Shown here: piece after piece, positions 9,141 to 20,928 of the stretch
Numbering within the stretch: the stretch's first letter is position 1
Layout: each line of letters opens with the position of its first letter
NCBI RefSeq assembly: GCF_009755355.1
Contig: NZ_WQLB01000036.1
Coordinates: 1 to 47,640 of the forward strand
Source of the DNA: Deinococcus arboris
Lineage (GTDB): Bacteria; Deinococcota; Deinococci; Deinococcales; Deinococcaceae
Direction: 5' to 3'
DNA: 47,640 bases
Made by a program: the position numbers and the translations under genes
Notes under the pieces: generated by a model
Database searches by the model: none
What the model saw: the letters and a program-made list of their open reading frames with translations, nothing else
What the model was told of the DNA's origin: nothing

Positions 9141-10382
9141 ATGAAAGCAAGGGTTCTCGGCATGATTCTCGCGGGTGGTCAGGGGTCCAGGCTGGCCCCA
9201 CTGACCCAGAAACGCAGCAAACCGGCTGTGCCATTTGGCAGCAAGTACCGCATCATCGATTTCGCCATCAACAACTTCATCAATTCGGGCGTGTTTTCCA
9301 TCTACGTTCTGACGCAGTACAAGGCCCAGAGCCTGACAGAGCACATCCAGCGCGGATGGCGCTTTGGCACCTTCCTGAGCGACTACTTCATCACGCTCGT
9401 CCCGGCGCAGATGTACCGGATCGAGGAACTGGGTCCGGTGTGGTACCGGGGAACCGCCGACGCCGTCTACCAGAACATGCACCTTATTGACAATTACGAA
9501 GCCGATTACATCGCCATTTTCAGCGGTGACCACATTTACAAGATGAATGTGGAGCACATGCTGCAAAAGCACATTGACAGCCGCGCCGACGTGACGATTG
9601 CGGCCTATCCCATGCCCCAGGCGCAGGCGCACCAATTTGGCGTGATGCATGTGGATGAGAGCTGGCGCGTGACCCAGTTTCTGGAAAAGCCCAAAGACCC
9701 CCCCGCCATTCCCGGCCAACCCGGCACCAGTCTGACCAGCATGGGCAACTACATCTTCTCGCGCCGGGCGCTGGAAGAACTGCTGGAAACCAACATGGGC
9801 GGCGGTGAGGACGGCTTTGACTTCGGCGGCGACGTGATTCCGCGCGCCCTGTCCGACGGCTACACGGTGATGGCCTACGACTTTCACCGCAACCCCATTC
9901 CGGGGCAGGCCAGTGCCAACACCTACTGGCGCGATGTGGGGACGCTGGACGCCTACTACGAAGCCAACATGGACCTCGTGAGCATCAACCCCGAGTTCGA
10001 CTTTTACAACCCGCAGTGGCCGCTGCGCACCAGCAGCGAATTCTCGCCGCCTGCCAAGTTTGTCCATGAAAGTGATGGCCGCAAGGGCCAGGCTTTCAAC
10101 TCCATCATGGCCGGGGGCATCATCGTCAGCGGGGGCACAGTACGGGACAGTGTGCTGGGCCGTAACGTGCGTACCCACTCGTATTCACTGGTGGAAAGCT
10201 GCGTGCTGTTTGATGAGGTCGAGGTGGGCCGCCATGCCCACCTGCGCCGCGTCATCGTGGACAAGAATGTGGTGATCCCGCCCGGCACGAAAATCGGTTT
10301 GGACCCCGAGGAAGACCGGGCGCGTGGCTTTACCGTCACCGACAGTGGCGTGACCGTCGTGCCCAAGAGCTACACCTTCTGA
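9141..10382 (+). CDS. glgC: glucose-1-phosphate adenylyltransferase
   Basis: The 413-residue enzyme makes ADP-glucose from ATP and glucose 1-phosphate, the regulated first step of glycogen synthesis. It shows the nucleotidyltransferase start [72 protein letters not shown], and a C-terminal left-handed beta-helix ([30 protein letters not shown]). GGGGGAGCGC precedes the ATG, so this start has a Shine-Dalgarno sequence. Of the upstream 140 bases only a TACAGT at about 9070 looks like a -10. No other glg gene is adjacent. It ends in a strong terminator. Confidence 0.97.
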   Translation: MKARVLGMILAGGQGSRLAPLTQKRSKPAVPFGSKYRIIDFAINNFINSGVFSIYVLTQYKAQSLTEHIQRGWRFGTFLSDYFITLVPAQMYRIEELGPVWYRGTADAVYQNMHLIDNYEADYIAIFSGDHIYKMNVEHMLQKHIDSRADVTIAAYPMPQAQAHQFGVMHVDESWRVTQFLEKPKDPPAIPGQPGTSLTSMGNYIFSRRALEELLETNMGGGEDGFDFGGDVIPRALSDGYTVMAYDFHRNPIPGQASANTYWRDVGTLDAYYEANMDLVSINPEFDFYNPQWPLRTSSEFSPPAKFVHESDGRKGQAFNSIMAGGIIVSGGTVRDSVLGRNVRTHSYSLVESCVLFDEVEVGRHAHLRRVIVDKNVVIPPGTKIGLDPEEDRARGFTVTDSGVTVVPKSYTF

Positions 10383-10407
10383 CCGCACCCTACGGGCTTC
10401 AACTGTG

Positions 10408-10440
10408 CCCCCTCATCGCTGAGCCGATGAGGGGGTGTTG
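10408..10440 (+). terminator. terminator after glgC
   Basis: CCCCCTCATCG pairs perfectly with CGATGAGGGGG (11 bp, 6-base loop) and is followed by TGTTGTT, 25 bases after the glgC stop. Confidence 0.88.
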
Positions 10441-10813
10441 TTCTATCAGCGCTTCTCCTCAGCTGGAGCCGTTCTGCTTCCACCGCTGTCCGCAAAAAGG
10501 TACAACGGCGGCCTGTTGTGGAATCCAGTTGAATCAGAAGTCTGTTTTGTGCTCAACACAACTGGGCGCATCGGGAAAGAGATCAATCTTGAGATGCAGC
10601 CGCCTCATGTTCAGGGAATGTCTGCCAACCTCTAACGACTTCAGGCACCTATGCGGTCTGACTCAACGTTGCGCTGTATGCCTATTTCAAATGGCTCGTT
10701 GAAGCCACGCTGCCTGTTGAGCAGATGTGTCAGATTTGCGACAGGTGATGTGGAGATAATTTAAGACACTTAAAAGATCCTTCACGCTTGCGCGGGGGAC
10801 CTGGGGAGAGCGT
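10441..10813. other. gene-poor spacer before a decayed gene
   Basis: I see no supportable gene. The stretch GGAATCCAGTTGAATC at about 10520 faintly recalls the dispersed repeats at 2328 and 24326, but is too short to call. An AT-rich segment at 10752-10775 (GATAATTTAAGACACTTAAAAG) probably holds the promoter of the following broken gene. Confidence 0.4.
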
Positions 10814-11291
10814 ATGGACGAGTCGGGCAAGTCTTTGAAAGCTGTTGCTTTTACCTCTCGGGATCTCATTCAGGACGGAGAGGGGAACTGGTATCACCTG
10901 CCCACCCTGCGCGCCCTGCACACCGCTGGTCGCCTGGCCTCCGGCAGTGCCGGCTACCTCCTCCTGATGCAGCACGCAGCGCTGAACCGCCCCCGCCTGA
11001 TCGCCTGAACGGGCCATCTGGAACAGCTGGGGGCAGGACCAGAAAGGCTGCTCTGGGCACAGGTGAGAAGTTCGGTGGCCGGTTTGTCCCAGGTCAATGA
11101 CTCGGTCCTGAACTGGAAGAAGCTCAGGCCATACGACAATCTGGGAGAAGAAGCTGGACGGCCTGATTGAGGAGGCTGTCCGCTTTGTGTGTCAGGAAAG
11201 GTCTGACTGCGGTGTGCCATTTCACCCTGCGGAGAACCGCTACCTGTCAATTCCATTTCAAGTGCTGTCTACGACGGCCATCAAGGCTTGA
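10814..11291 (+). pseudogene. decayed gene of unknown function (in-frame stop plus frameshift)
   Basis: ATG at 10814, preceded by GGGGAGAG, opens a 64-codon frame (MDESGKSLKAVAFTSRDL...) that stops at 11006-11008. The same frame then continues in protein-like sequence (TGHLEQLGAGPERLLWAQVRSSVAGL, ending in QVNDSVLNWKKL). From about 11133 the sense moves to another frame, reading IWEKKLDGLIEEAVRFVCQERS and ending LSIPFQVLSTTAIKA before TGA at 11289. The pieces together would make a soluble, helix-rich protein of about 155 residues. I do not recognise the family. Either this is a pseudogene, or the first 64 codons are a real small protein and the rest is relic. The remaining spacer to 11509 shows nothing clear. 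Confidence 0.5.
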
Positions 11292-11509
11292 AGATTTCCC
11301 TCAACAGACCGCTTTGACAGTGCGCCAATAGCTCCCGGCTGTCCTGCTGCCAAGTGTCTGGGCCACGTCCTTTCTGACGGCGGAGGTCAACGGAGAATCC
11401 ACATTCGGCCATGCACTACACTGCCGCGCGTGAGAAGTTTTCTGGGTCTTTTGCGGTGGCCCCTACACGCGCTCGCTGTCCCATGTGCTCTGGTCAGGGT
11501 GAGCGGGTG

Positions 11510-13267
11510 ATGCGCCGCTCTACCCGCCTGCTGCTGGGCTCGCTGCTGATTTGCTCAGCCTTACCGGCCAGTGCGGCTTCGCTATCCCCCCGCACCCTCC
11601 TCAGTGTGCCCGGCGACACCCCACTGGAACTGCGCCCGCTGACCAGCGGCCTGGTGGCCTGCCTGGGGGACCGCCTGCTGCTGCTGGGCGCTGGCGGCGA
11701 GATGCGGCGCAGCCTGTCCACGGGCGACCGCTGCGCTGGCCTGAGTGTGAGTTCAGATAGCCGCTACGCCCTGACCCGCACCGCCGAGCAGGTCAGTGTC
11801 TGGCGCCTGGCCGACGGAGTGCGCCTGGCGCGCCTGGAGACGCCTGGGGTGGTGGGGGCGGGCTTTAGCGGTGCGCAGGACCTCCTGATTGGGTCAGGGC
11901 GGGGGACCGAGCGGGTCTCGCTGACCACCCTGGCACGCACAGCCCCGGTGGGCGATGGGGTAGACGCGCTGGTCACGGCTCCGGACGGCCTGCGCGTGGT
12001 GGTCACACGTGGTCAGCGCGTCCAGTTGCTCGACAGCGCCACCCTGAGCATTCAAAGCGCGGTGGCCTGCGCCGTGCCCTGCACCTTGGGCCCCGTCGCC
12101 TTCAGTCTGGATGGCCGCACCGCTGCCGTGCAGGCGGGTGGTGAGGTGTATGCCCTACGCGCAGGCTTCCCAGCGTCAGTGGTGGTGCGCCGGAGTGACG
12201 CGGCGGGCGCAGTGGTCAGTGCCTTGCCCCGACCTGATGGCAGCGTGTTGGCCCTGCGTGTGGGTCAGGCCGAGGTGCGCGACCTGCAAACCGGTCACCG
12301 AGAGCGGCTCCTGCCTGTGGCCGGATTGCAGGCTGCCCCGGCGGCCCTGACCCCCAGCGGCCGGGTTTTGACCGTGCAGGGCAACGTGCTGCTGGACAGT
12401 GCCCCTGACCTGACCACGCCCCGGACTCTGCTGACCCTGCCGGGTGTCCTGACTGGCGGCGGGCTAGACCCCGCCACGAATGAAGCGCTGGCCCTGCTGC
12501 CCGGCGGCGCCCTGAAACTTGGGACGCGGGCCGCCGCTGGGGACGTGATGGCTGTGCAGACCATGAACCGGTTCACCTGGCTGCTGAGCGGTGACAGGGC
12601 AGGCGGCGCAACCCTGAGCCAGTTCAGTGGTGGCCAGCGTCGCCCTGGTGCCAGCCTCCGCACCGGCACCCACCTGAGTGTGAGTCACTGGGGCAACCAC
12701 GCGGCCGTCTGGGACGACACGCGCCTGGTGGTGGTGGCGCAGAAAACCGGCCAGGTGGCGGTCACGCTGCCCGTGTCGGGCGCGGCGCGCGTCACCGTCT
12801 CGCCCGACGCTACCCGCGCCTATGTGTTTCCCCGCAGCGGTGACCCCGCTGTCATCTTGACCGCCAACGCCAAACGCTTTCCGCTGCCGGTCGTGGCTGG
12901 GGTGCGCTACGCTGACGTGCACATCAGTGGGAAAGGTCAGTTCGCGTACGTGCGCGCTGGGGGCGGCCTGGACCTGTACCGCCCTGGCCAGCGCTCGCCG
13001 TTTGCCGCTCTGCCCACCGTCAGCGATCAGGAAGGCGGCGTGCGGTACAGCCCCGACAGCGCCCACCTGGCCGCCGTGACCCGCGCCGACGCCGGCTGGC
13101 AGGTCACGCTGCTGGACCCCGAAACGGGCCGCGTGACGGCCACCAGCGCGCCTCTGGGCGACCGGCCCGCCTTTCTGGCCTGGAGTGCCGACAGCCGCAG
13201 CCTGACGGTAGGGGCTGGTCTGGGCACGGCACTGAACAATGTGACTGTGTTTGAGGTGACTCCTTAA
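11510..13267 (+). CDS. secreted WD40-like beta-propeller protein
   Basis: The 585-residue protein has a signal peptide of about 21 residues (MRRSTRLLLGSLLICSALPASA). The rest consists of repeated beta-rich units with propeller-like phrases: SVSSDSRYALTRTAEQVSVWRLADGVRLARLE, VAFSLDGRTAAVQAGGEVYALR, VTVSPDATRAYVFPRSGDPAVIL, VRYSPDSAHLAAVTRADAGWQVTLLDPETGRV and LAWSADSRSLTVGAGLG. These look like degenerate WD40/PD40 blades, perhaps six or seven, and would mediate protein contacts outside the cytoplasm. No catalytic motif was seen. ATG at 11510 is chosen because it gives a clean signal peptide with GGTGAGCGGG upstream; the frame extends 33 codons further without resembling protein. Confidence 0.82.
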   Translation: MRRSTRLLLGSLLICSALPASAASLSPRTLLSVPGDTPLELRPLTSGLVACLGDRLLLLGAGGEMRRSLSTGDRCAGLSVSSDSRYALTRTAEQVSVWRLADGVRLARLETPGVVGAGFSGAQDLLIGSGRGTERVSLTTLARTAPVGDGVDALVTAPDGLRVVVTRGQRVQLLDSATLSIQSAVACAVPCTLGPVAFSLDGRTAAVQAGGEVYALRAGFPASVVVRRSDAAGAVVSALPRPDGSVLALRVGQAEVRDLQTGHRERLLPVAGLQAAPAALTPSGRVLTVQGNVLLDSAPDLTTPRTLLTLPGVLTGGGLDPATNEALALLPGGALKLGTRAAAGDVMAVQTMNRFTWLLSGDRAGGATLSQFSGGQRRPGASLRTGTHLSVSHWGNHAAVWDDTRLVVVAQKTGQVAVTLPVSGAARVTVSPDATRAYVFPRSGDPAVILTANAKRFPLPVVAGVRYADVHISGKGQFAYVRAGGGLDLYRPGQRSPFAALPTVSDQEGGVRYSPDSAHLAAVTRADAGWQVTLLDPETGRVTATSAPLGDRPAFLAWSADSRSLTVGAGLGTALNNVTVFEVTP

Positions 13268-13387
13268 AAGTTGGCAGATCCACGTGTTACTCAGTCGGAA
13301 TGGTGATGCGGCGGCAGACCAGTACAGTCTCCAGGTGGGGGTAAACAGCGGGGCAGCGCGATCAGCAATCCCATATCAAACGGCCTT

Positions 13388-13852
13388 CTAGAGGGGTGGA
13401 TCTTCGCCAACGAGGCGGCGAAGCGCCGTATTTAGCTCCTCCCAGAGAGGCTGACCAAGCGCCGCGCGGTACTCAGCCTCAATCTCCTGCTTGATGGTCT
13501 GTGCGTCCAGCAGGTAGTGCCAACCTGCTGCTGTGAATTGGACTCGCGTGGCCCGGCCATCGTCGGGGTCGGGGTGCCGCTGGACGTAGCCGCCCTTTTC
13601 TAGCTCGGTGACCAGCTGCCCTGCCGCCTGTTTGGTCATTCCGGCACGCTCAGCTAGCGTGACAATTCGCGTGCCCCCGGTGTCCAGATAGGGCAGAAGA
13701 TTGGTATGGGCCAGACTCAGGGTGGTGTGCCCGCGCTGATGCAGTTTGTCTAATGCCAGGATGTTATAGGCCCGTGCGGCCCGGTGTAGCAGGCGGCCGA
13801 CATGGTGCTGGCGGGCATGTTCGAGAGTAACGGAATCTGGTTTCTGGGGCAA
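13388..13852 (-). CDS. MarR-family transcriptional regulator
   Basis: The 154-residue protein has a winged helix-turn-helix at about residues 50-110: LSLAHTNLLPYLDTGGTRIVTLAERAGMTKQAAGQLVTELEKGGYVQRHPDPDDGRATRVQFTAAG. The D-x-R wing motif DDGRA is intact. MarR proteins bind palindromes as dimers and release on ligand binding. The start is TTG, the only fitting codon, with AAGGAG about 10 bases upstream. It diverges from the cupin gene across a 78-base gap that carries a perfect palindrome, so it is probably autoregulated and controls the cupin gene. Effector unknown. Confidence 0.92.
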   Translation of the reverse strand: MPQKPDSVTLEHARQHHVGRLLHRAARAYNILALDKLHQRGHTTLSLAHTNLLPYLDTGGTRIVTLAERAGMTKQAAGQLVTELEKGGYVQRHPDPDDGRATRVQFTAAGWHYLLDAQTIKQEIEAEYRAALGQPLWEELNTALRRLVGEDPPL

Positions 13853-13865
13853 GATGGTCAGTCTC

Positions 13866-13883
13866 CTTGTCTAATTAGACAAG
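13866..13883. promoter_or_regulatory. perfect 18-bp palindromic operator (MarR)
   Basis: CTTGTCTAATTAGACAAG is an exact palindrome between the divergent marR and cupin genes. It overlaps the marR ribosome binding region. A related, imperfect site with the arms TTGTCT and AGGACA lies at about 13904-13919, close to the cupin ribosome binding site. Confidence 0.8.
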
Positions 13884-13903
13884 ATGGTTTACTATATCCG
13901 AGT

Positions 13904-13919
13904 TTGTCTATAGAGGACA
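13904..13919. promoter_or_regulatory. second, imperfect operator half-palindrome
   Basis: TTGTCTATAGAGGACA repeats the TTGTCT arm of the perfect operator, 37 bases away. It could give cooperative repression of the cupin gene. Confidence 0.45.
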
Positions 13920-13930
13920 GGGAGGTTCTT

Positions 13931-14308
13931 ATGATGGTGCTCCACGCTCAGCACATGCAAGCACTCGAAACCCCCAACGGCAACTGGGGTACGGCGCTGG
14001 CTACCCCCCGACTGGGAGCCACTGAGGTCACGGTCATTCACCAACGTCAACAGCCCGGCGGATTTAATCCCCTTCACCGGCAGTCGCGGGAAGAGGTCAT
14101 GGTGATGCTCGTAGGTGAGGTGACCGTCAGTCAAGGCGATGAGCGCGTCCGGTTAGGCGCCCACGACACACTGATTATGCCTGCCGAGATCCTGCACCGC
14201 GTGGATAACACCGGTGACGTGGACGCCGAGTGGCTGATTATTTCTCCAGCTGGGATGCGTTTTTTCCGTGACACTGGTGAAGAGGCCAGCCCACCCTGGC
14301 TGAAATAA
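13931..14308 (+). CDS. cupin-domain protein
   Basis: The 125-residue single-domain cupin has motif 1 in GGFNPLHRQSREEVMVMLVGEV and motif 2 in LGAHDTLIMPAEILHRVDN. The second of the two motif-1 histidines is replaced by Gln (HRQ rather than HxH), so metal binding, if any, uses an altered set of ligands. Small cupins of this kind act as dioxygenases, isomerases or sensors; none can be assigned here. Strong GGAGG lies 6 bases before the ATG at 13931. The frame is open upstream only as a shadow of marR. The divergent arrangement and the operators suggest MarR control. Confidence 0.88.
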   Translation: MMVLHAQHMQALETPNGNWGTALATPRLGATEVTVIHQRQQPGGFNPLHRQSREEVMVMLVGEVTVSQGDERVRLGAHDTLIMPAEILHRVDNTGDVDAEWLIISPAGMRFFRDTGEEASPPWLK

Positions 14309-14387
14309 GTGAGGCGGCCTCCGCTCATGGCGGAGCAGGCTGTCATTTGCTGATGAAGCCCCAAAACTGACAGCCTCTATCAAATAC

Positions 14388-14419
14388 GCAGGGCGCCATG
14401 TGTACGCATGGCGCCCTGC
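14388..14419 (-). terminator. strong hairpin between cupin and mutase genes
   Basis: GCAGGGCGCCATG pairs perfectly with CATGGCGCCCTGC (13 bp, 6-base loop). It lies 12 bases after the mutase stop and can also serve the cupin gene from the other side. T-tracts are weak on both strands. Confidence 0.75.
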
Positions 14420-14430
14420 CCGGTGGGCTC

Positions 14431-16077
<1,647 letters not shown>

Positions 16078-16169
16078 GTGGGGCCTCCGGGGGTGAGGAG
16101 CCAAACGCTCGTTAGGTCGCCACAGGGTAGCAGAGTGGCTCCAGGCAAAGGTGCGAGACAGGGCCAGAG

Positions 16170-17123
16170 GTGACCACTACGCTTATCCCAGTGACCCTTT
16201 CTGATCTGCCCACGGCCGCAGACCTGGCCCGTTTCAGCCTGGCTGCCCAGCATCCCCTGACCCTGACCTGGGGTGCCCCCTCCGAGCGCCTGAGCCACCT
16301 GGCTGGGGACCACGCCTTTGACCTGCAACTCGCCACCGACCTTGACCTTGCAGGGCAGCGGGCCGCTTTCCTGAACGCGGGTCCGGCCGCGCCCGAGTAC
16401 CTGAATCACTGGGTCCATGTGCACAGCGACCTGCACGCCATGCTCAGCATCCGCTTTAAAGGGCTGGATGTGAGCCAACCTTTCGTCGAGGTCAGCGTGA
16501 CTTCCCGGCCTGTCGTGCCCGCCGACCTGGCTGCCCTGGGCTCGGCCGCTCAGGTCTACCGCGCCTTTCAGCCCCCCAGGCTGCGGTTCTGGAGTGCCGC
16601 CCCCCAGACAATCTGGGCAGACCTGGCCCCAGACCGGCGTGTTCTGGCAGCTCCACTGCCTGACCTGCGCGGCGGCGCCGTGCCGGGCGGCCTGACCCTG
16701 CGGCCTACCGTGGACGCCGCCCAGTACGCCGAAGCCTGCGCGGCCTACGCCGCTGTGGACACCGACCACCCTGGGCATCCAGAGCAGGCCAGAATTCTGA
16801 GTGAGGACGATCTCCACAAGACCATCGCTGCTGGCACGATGTTTGACGTGCTGTGGCAGGGGCAGTGGGCGGGGTACGCCGGGACTCAGGCGTACCCGCA
16901 GTTGGGACTGGACACCCAGGTGATTCAGGAAGTGCTGCTGGCGCCACACGCCAGGGGCCGTCGTCTGGGCGCGGCGCTCAGCACCCTGCTGGCCCGGCAC
17001 CTGCCCGGCGACCAGCAAGTCCTGAGCGGCACCATCCACGGCCACAACCGGGGCGCCCTTCAGGCCGCGCGGGGGGCGAGCCGCCACGATATCGGTGGCT
17101 GGTGGTGGGTGCCGCTGGGCTGA
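16170..17123 (+). CDS. GNAT-family acetyltransferase with N-terminal extension
   Basis: Of the 317 residues, the last 140 form a GNAT domain: a linker with [16 protein letters not shown], then [46 protein letters not shown] (the acetyl-CoA loop ARGRRLG) and [18 protein letters not shown]. The N-terminal half looks like a diverged second GNAT-like domain and has no clear acetyl-CoA loop. GTG at 16170 is the start, diverging from the mutase gene by 92 bases. The substrate is unknown. Confidence 0.8.
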   Translation: MTTTLIPVTLSDLPTAADLARFSLAAQHPLTLTWGAPSERLSHLAGDHAFDLQLATDLDLAGQRAAFLNAGPAAPEYLNHWVHVHSDLHAMLSIRFKGLDVSQPFVEVSVTSRPVVPADLAALGSAAQVYRAFQPPRLRFWSAAPQTIWADLAPDRRVLAAPLPDLRGGAVPGGLTLRPTVDAAQYAEACAAYAAVDTDHPGHPEQARILSEDDLHKTIAAGTMFDVLWQGQWAGYAGTQAYPQLGLDTQVIQEVLLAPHARGRRLGAALSTLLARHLPGDQQVLSGTIHGHNRGALQAARGASRHDIGGWWWVPLG

Positions 17124-17174
17124 GTGGAAGCGTGGCTGGGGGCTCTAGCAGGGGCATTCAGTCAACTTCCGCCA

Positions 17175-17960
17175 CTAACCTGACTGCCGCTCTGACTGGT
17201 CCTGCTGCGCGGCCTCAAGGGCCTGCGACACCGCCTGCGCCCGCACCGTTCTGGCGGCGCGCACGGTAAACAGCATGACCACGCCGGCAAACAGCATCGT
17301 GAAATACAGGTAGGCGCTGGGCACCCCCACCTCGAAGGCCTCGGCCACCAGATTGGTTCCCACCAGCAGCAGGAAGGCAGCGGCCAGCAGTTTCAGCGGC
17401 GGGTGCGCGTCCAGATACCGGCTGATGGGTCCGCTGGCCGCCACCATCACGACCATCGCCAGGACCACGGCGGTGACCATGACTGGCACGTTGCCGCTGA
17501 TACCGATGGCCGTAATTACGCTGTCAAGGCTGAATACCACGTCAATCAGGGGAATTTGCAGGATGACGCTCAGCAGCGAGACCTGGCCGGCGCTGGCCTC
17601 GCCGGTGCCCAGGGGGTCGGCCGCCATCCGCGAGAGCTCGCGCACACTCTTGACCATCAGGAAGAGCCCGCCGCCAATCAGAATCAGGTCGCGTACGCTG
17701 AGCCCCTGGCCCAGCACCGTCAGCAGCGGTTCCTGAAGGCGCGTCAGCCAGGCAATGCCGCTCAGCAGCGCCACGCGCGTGACGACGGCCAGGGCCAGCC
17801 CCACGGTGCGGGCCAGTGCTTGCTGCGCGGCGGGCAACCGGGACGCCAGCAGCGTGATAAACACAACGTTGTCAATGCCCAGCACCAGTTCCAGCAGGGT
17901 CAGGCTCAGCACACCGACCCACGCCGAGGGGCTGCTCAGCGCCTGCACAAAGTCCGCCAT
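17175..17960 (-). CDS. TerC-family integral membrane protein
   Basis: The 261-residue protein has about seven membrane helices. It carries the two acidic TerC motifs, LELVLGIDNVVFITLLASRLP (residues about 20-40) and IPLIDVVFSLDSVITAIGISGN (about 135-155). TerC proteins are linked to tellurite resistance and, in other bacteria, to metal loading during secretion and to manganese export. ATG at 17960 starts directly before the first membrane-facing helix; the frame is open for 33 more codons upstream without family similarity. Convergent with the GNAT gene to its left. Confidence 0.92.
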   Translation of the reverse strand: MADFVQALSSPSAWVGVLSLTLLELVLGIDNVVFITLLASRLPAAQQALARTVGLALAVVTRVALLSGIAWLTRLQEPLLTVLGQGLSVRDLILIGGGLFLMVKSVRELSRMAADPLGTGEASAGQVSLLSVILQIPLIDVVFSLDSVITAIGISGNVPVMVTAVVLAMVVMVAASGPISRYLDAHPPLKLLAAAFLLLVGTNLVAEAFEVGVPSAYLYFTMLFAGVVMLFTVRAARTVRAQAVSQALEAAQQDQSERQSG

Positions 17961-18290
17961 ACCCTTCACCCTACGGTGAGCGGTCCCCGCGTGGCCCGGC
18001 TTAAAGGGTCGGTCAAGATAGGGGGCGCCGGGCAAACGCTGACCTTGCTGTGTGGGCACACAACTGGGTCGCCTGGCAGGGCTGTGGTGCGGCCATCCTT
18101 ATGTTGACAGGGCACTGGGAGGGCCAGATCAGAAGAAGGCCGTATCAGGCGTGTCCTGTCTGCCCAGCTCACTCATCAGAAGGGCCCTAATGTGTCGGTG
18201 TCACGTTCGGATACCCGCCCTGCTCGGACTGAAGCTTTCTGCGAACACTTCAATCGGGGGCCCTGACAGACTGTCCAGAGCCTCTGATTT
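17961..18290. other. intergenic region with possible degenerate repeat relic
   Basis: No gene is seen. Near 18225-18270 the order TTCTGC, TTCAATCGG, GGCC, CAG matches the terminal part of the dispersed repeat at 24326-24507, so this may be a worn third copy. CTTATGTTGACAG at about 18100 contains a TTGACA, but no matching -10 was found. Confidence 0.3.
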
Positions 18291-18291
18291 C

Positions 18292-18300
18292 TGCTAAACT
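18292..18300 (+). promoter_or_regulatory. extended -10 promoter of typA
   Basis: TGCTAAACT matches the extended -10 form TGnTAnnnT. Transcription would begin near 18307, giving a leader of about 108 bases before the typA ATG. Confidence 0.5.
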
Positions 18301-18314
18301 TTCTGTTTGGGTGT

Positions 18315-18345
18315 CCCGCCCACGCGATGTGAGGCGGGCTTTTTC
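18315..18345 (+). promoter_or_regulatory. terminator-like hairpin in the typA leader
   Basis: CCCGCC-CAC pairs with GTG-A-GGCGGG around a 5-base loop and is followed by CTTTTTC. It has the form of an intrinsic terminator but lies between the promoter candidate and the typA ribosome binding site, so it may work as an attenuator. Alternatively it ends a short separate RNA. Confidence 0.55.
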
Positions 18346-18414
18346 ATGCCAATGAGAGCAGAAGGCCGCCCGCGCCGCCGGGGCCAACCGCTCCGCACCT
18401 AAGGAGCTGCAACT

Positions 18415-20196
<1,782 letters not shown>

Positions 20197-20212
20197 AGAA
20201 AGAAGTCCACAG

Positions 20213-20243
20213 AGGGCCGCAGCGAAATTGCTGTGGCCCTTTC
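20213..20243 (+). terminator. terminator after typA
   Basis: AGGGCCGCAGC pairs with GCTGTGGCCCT (11 bp with one G.T pair, 6-base loop), followed by TTCG, 16 bases after the typA stop. Confidence 0.75.
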
Positions 20244-20399
20244 GCATGGCTGGAGAGGTCCGGCTTACGGGTCTGCCGCCAGCCAACACGGTGCTCTTCA
20301 AGCGAAGCGGCTGGGCGCGGGGCAGCTGACCAGCGAGGTGTGAGCAGGGCGGCCGGGTGGTGGGCCTGATAGCCGACAGGCCGTATTAGGCTCTGGGCC

Positions 20400-20900
20400 A
20401 TGTTCACCGCGCCTCTTGTTCGCCCCGCTTTCCTTCGGGACGTGCCGGCCATCACGGCCATCTACAACCATGCCGTCGTGCACACCACCGCCTCCTATGA
20501 CCTGGAGCCCGTCACCGAAGCCTCGCGCCTGGCGTGGTTCGAGGCCAGGCAGGCGGACGGCTGGCCGGTCTGGGTGGCTGAGCAGGGCGGGCAGGTGGTG
20601 GGCTGGGCCACCTTCGGCCCCTTCCGCGCCAAGCCGGGCTACCGCTTCACCGCCGAGCACTCGGTCTACGTGGCCCCAGACGCGCAGGGCCAGGGCGCTG
20701 GGCGCCTGCTCATGACCACCCTGATTGCGGAGGCCCGCCAGCGTGGCCTGCACAGCCTGATTGGCGGTGTGGACGCCGAGAACACCAGCAGCTTGGCCTT
20801 TCATGCCCGGCTGGGCTTCGTGCCGGTCGCCCATTTCCGGCAGGTGGGCCGTAAGTTTGACCGCTGGCTGGACCTCGTGTTCGTGCAGTTGCTGCTGTAA
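20400..20900 (+). CDS. GNAT acetyltransferase of the phosphinothricin/methionine-sulfone type
   Basis: The 166-residue protein has the hallmark layout of this subfamily: VRPAFLRDVPAITAIYNHAV, TASYDLEPVT, VVGWATFGPFRAKPGYRFTAEHSVYVAPDAQGQGAGRLLM (acetyl-CoA loop QGQGAG), and IGGVDAENTSSLAFHARLGFVPVAHFRQVGRKFDRWLDLVFVQ. Such enzymes acetylate amino-acid analogues such as methionine sulfoximine or sulfone, and sometimes phosphinothricin. The natural substrate is inferred only from the family. TAGGCT lies 7 bases before the ATG, indicating a leaderless start. Confidence 0.92.
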   Translation: MFTAPLVRPAFLRDVPAITAIYNHAVVHTTASYDLEPVTEASRLAWFEARQADGWPVWVAEQGGQVVGWATFGPFRAKPGYRFTAEHSVYVAPDAQGQGAGRLLMTTLIAEARQRGLHSLIGGVDAENTSSLAFHARLGFVPVAHFRQVGRKFDRWLDLVFVQLLL

Positions 20901-20928
20901 GCATGCGCGCCGGGTGTACGCTGTGCCT

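Noticed and set aside
18098..18112. TTATGTTGACAG, resembling half of the radiation/desiccation response motif
   Set aside because: The known motif is a 17-bp palindrome (TTATGTCATTGACATAA). Three central bases and most of the right arm are missing here, and typA and TerC are not known members of that regulon.
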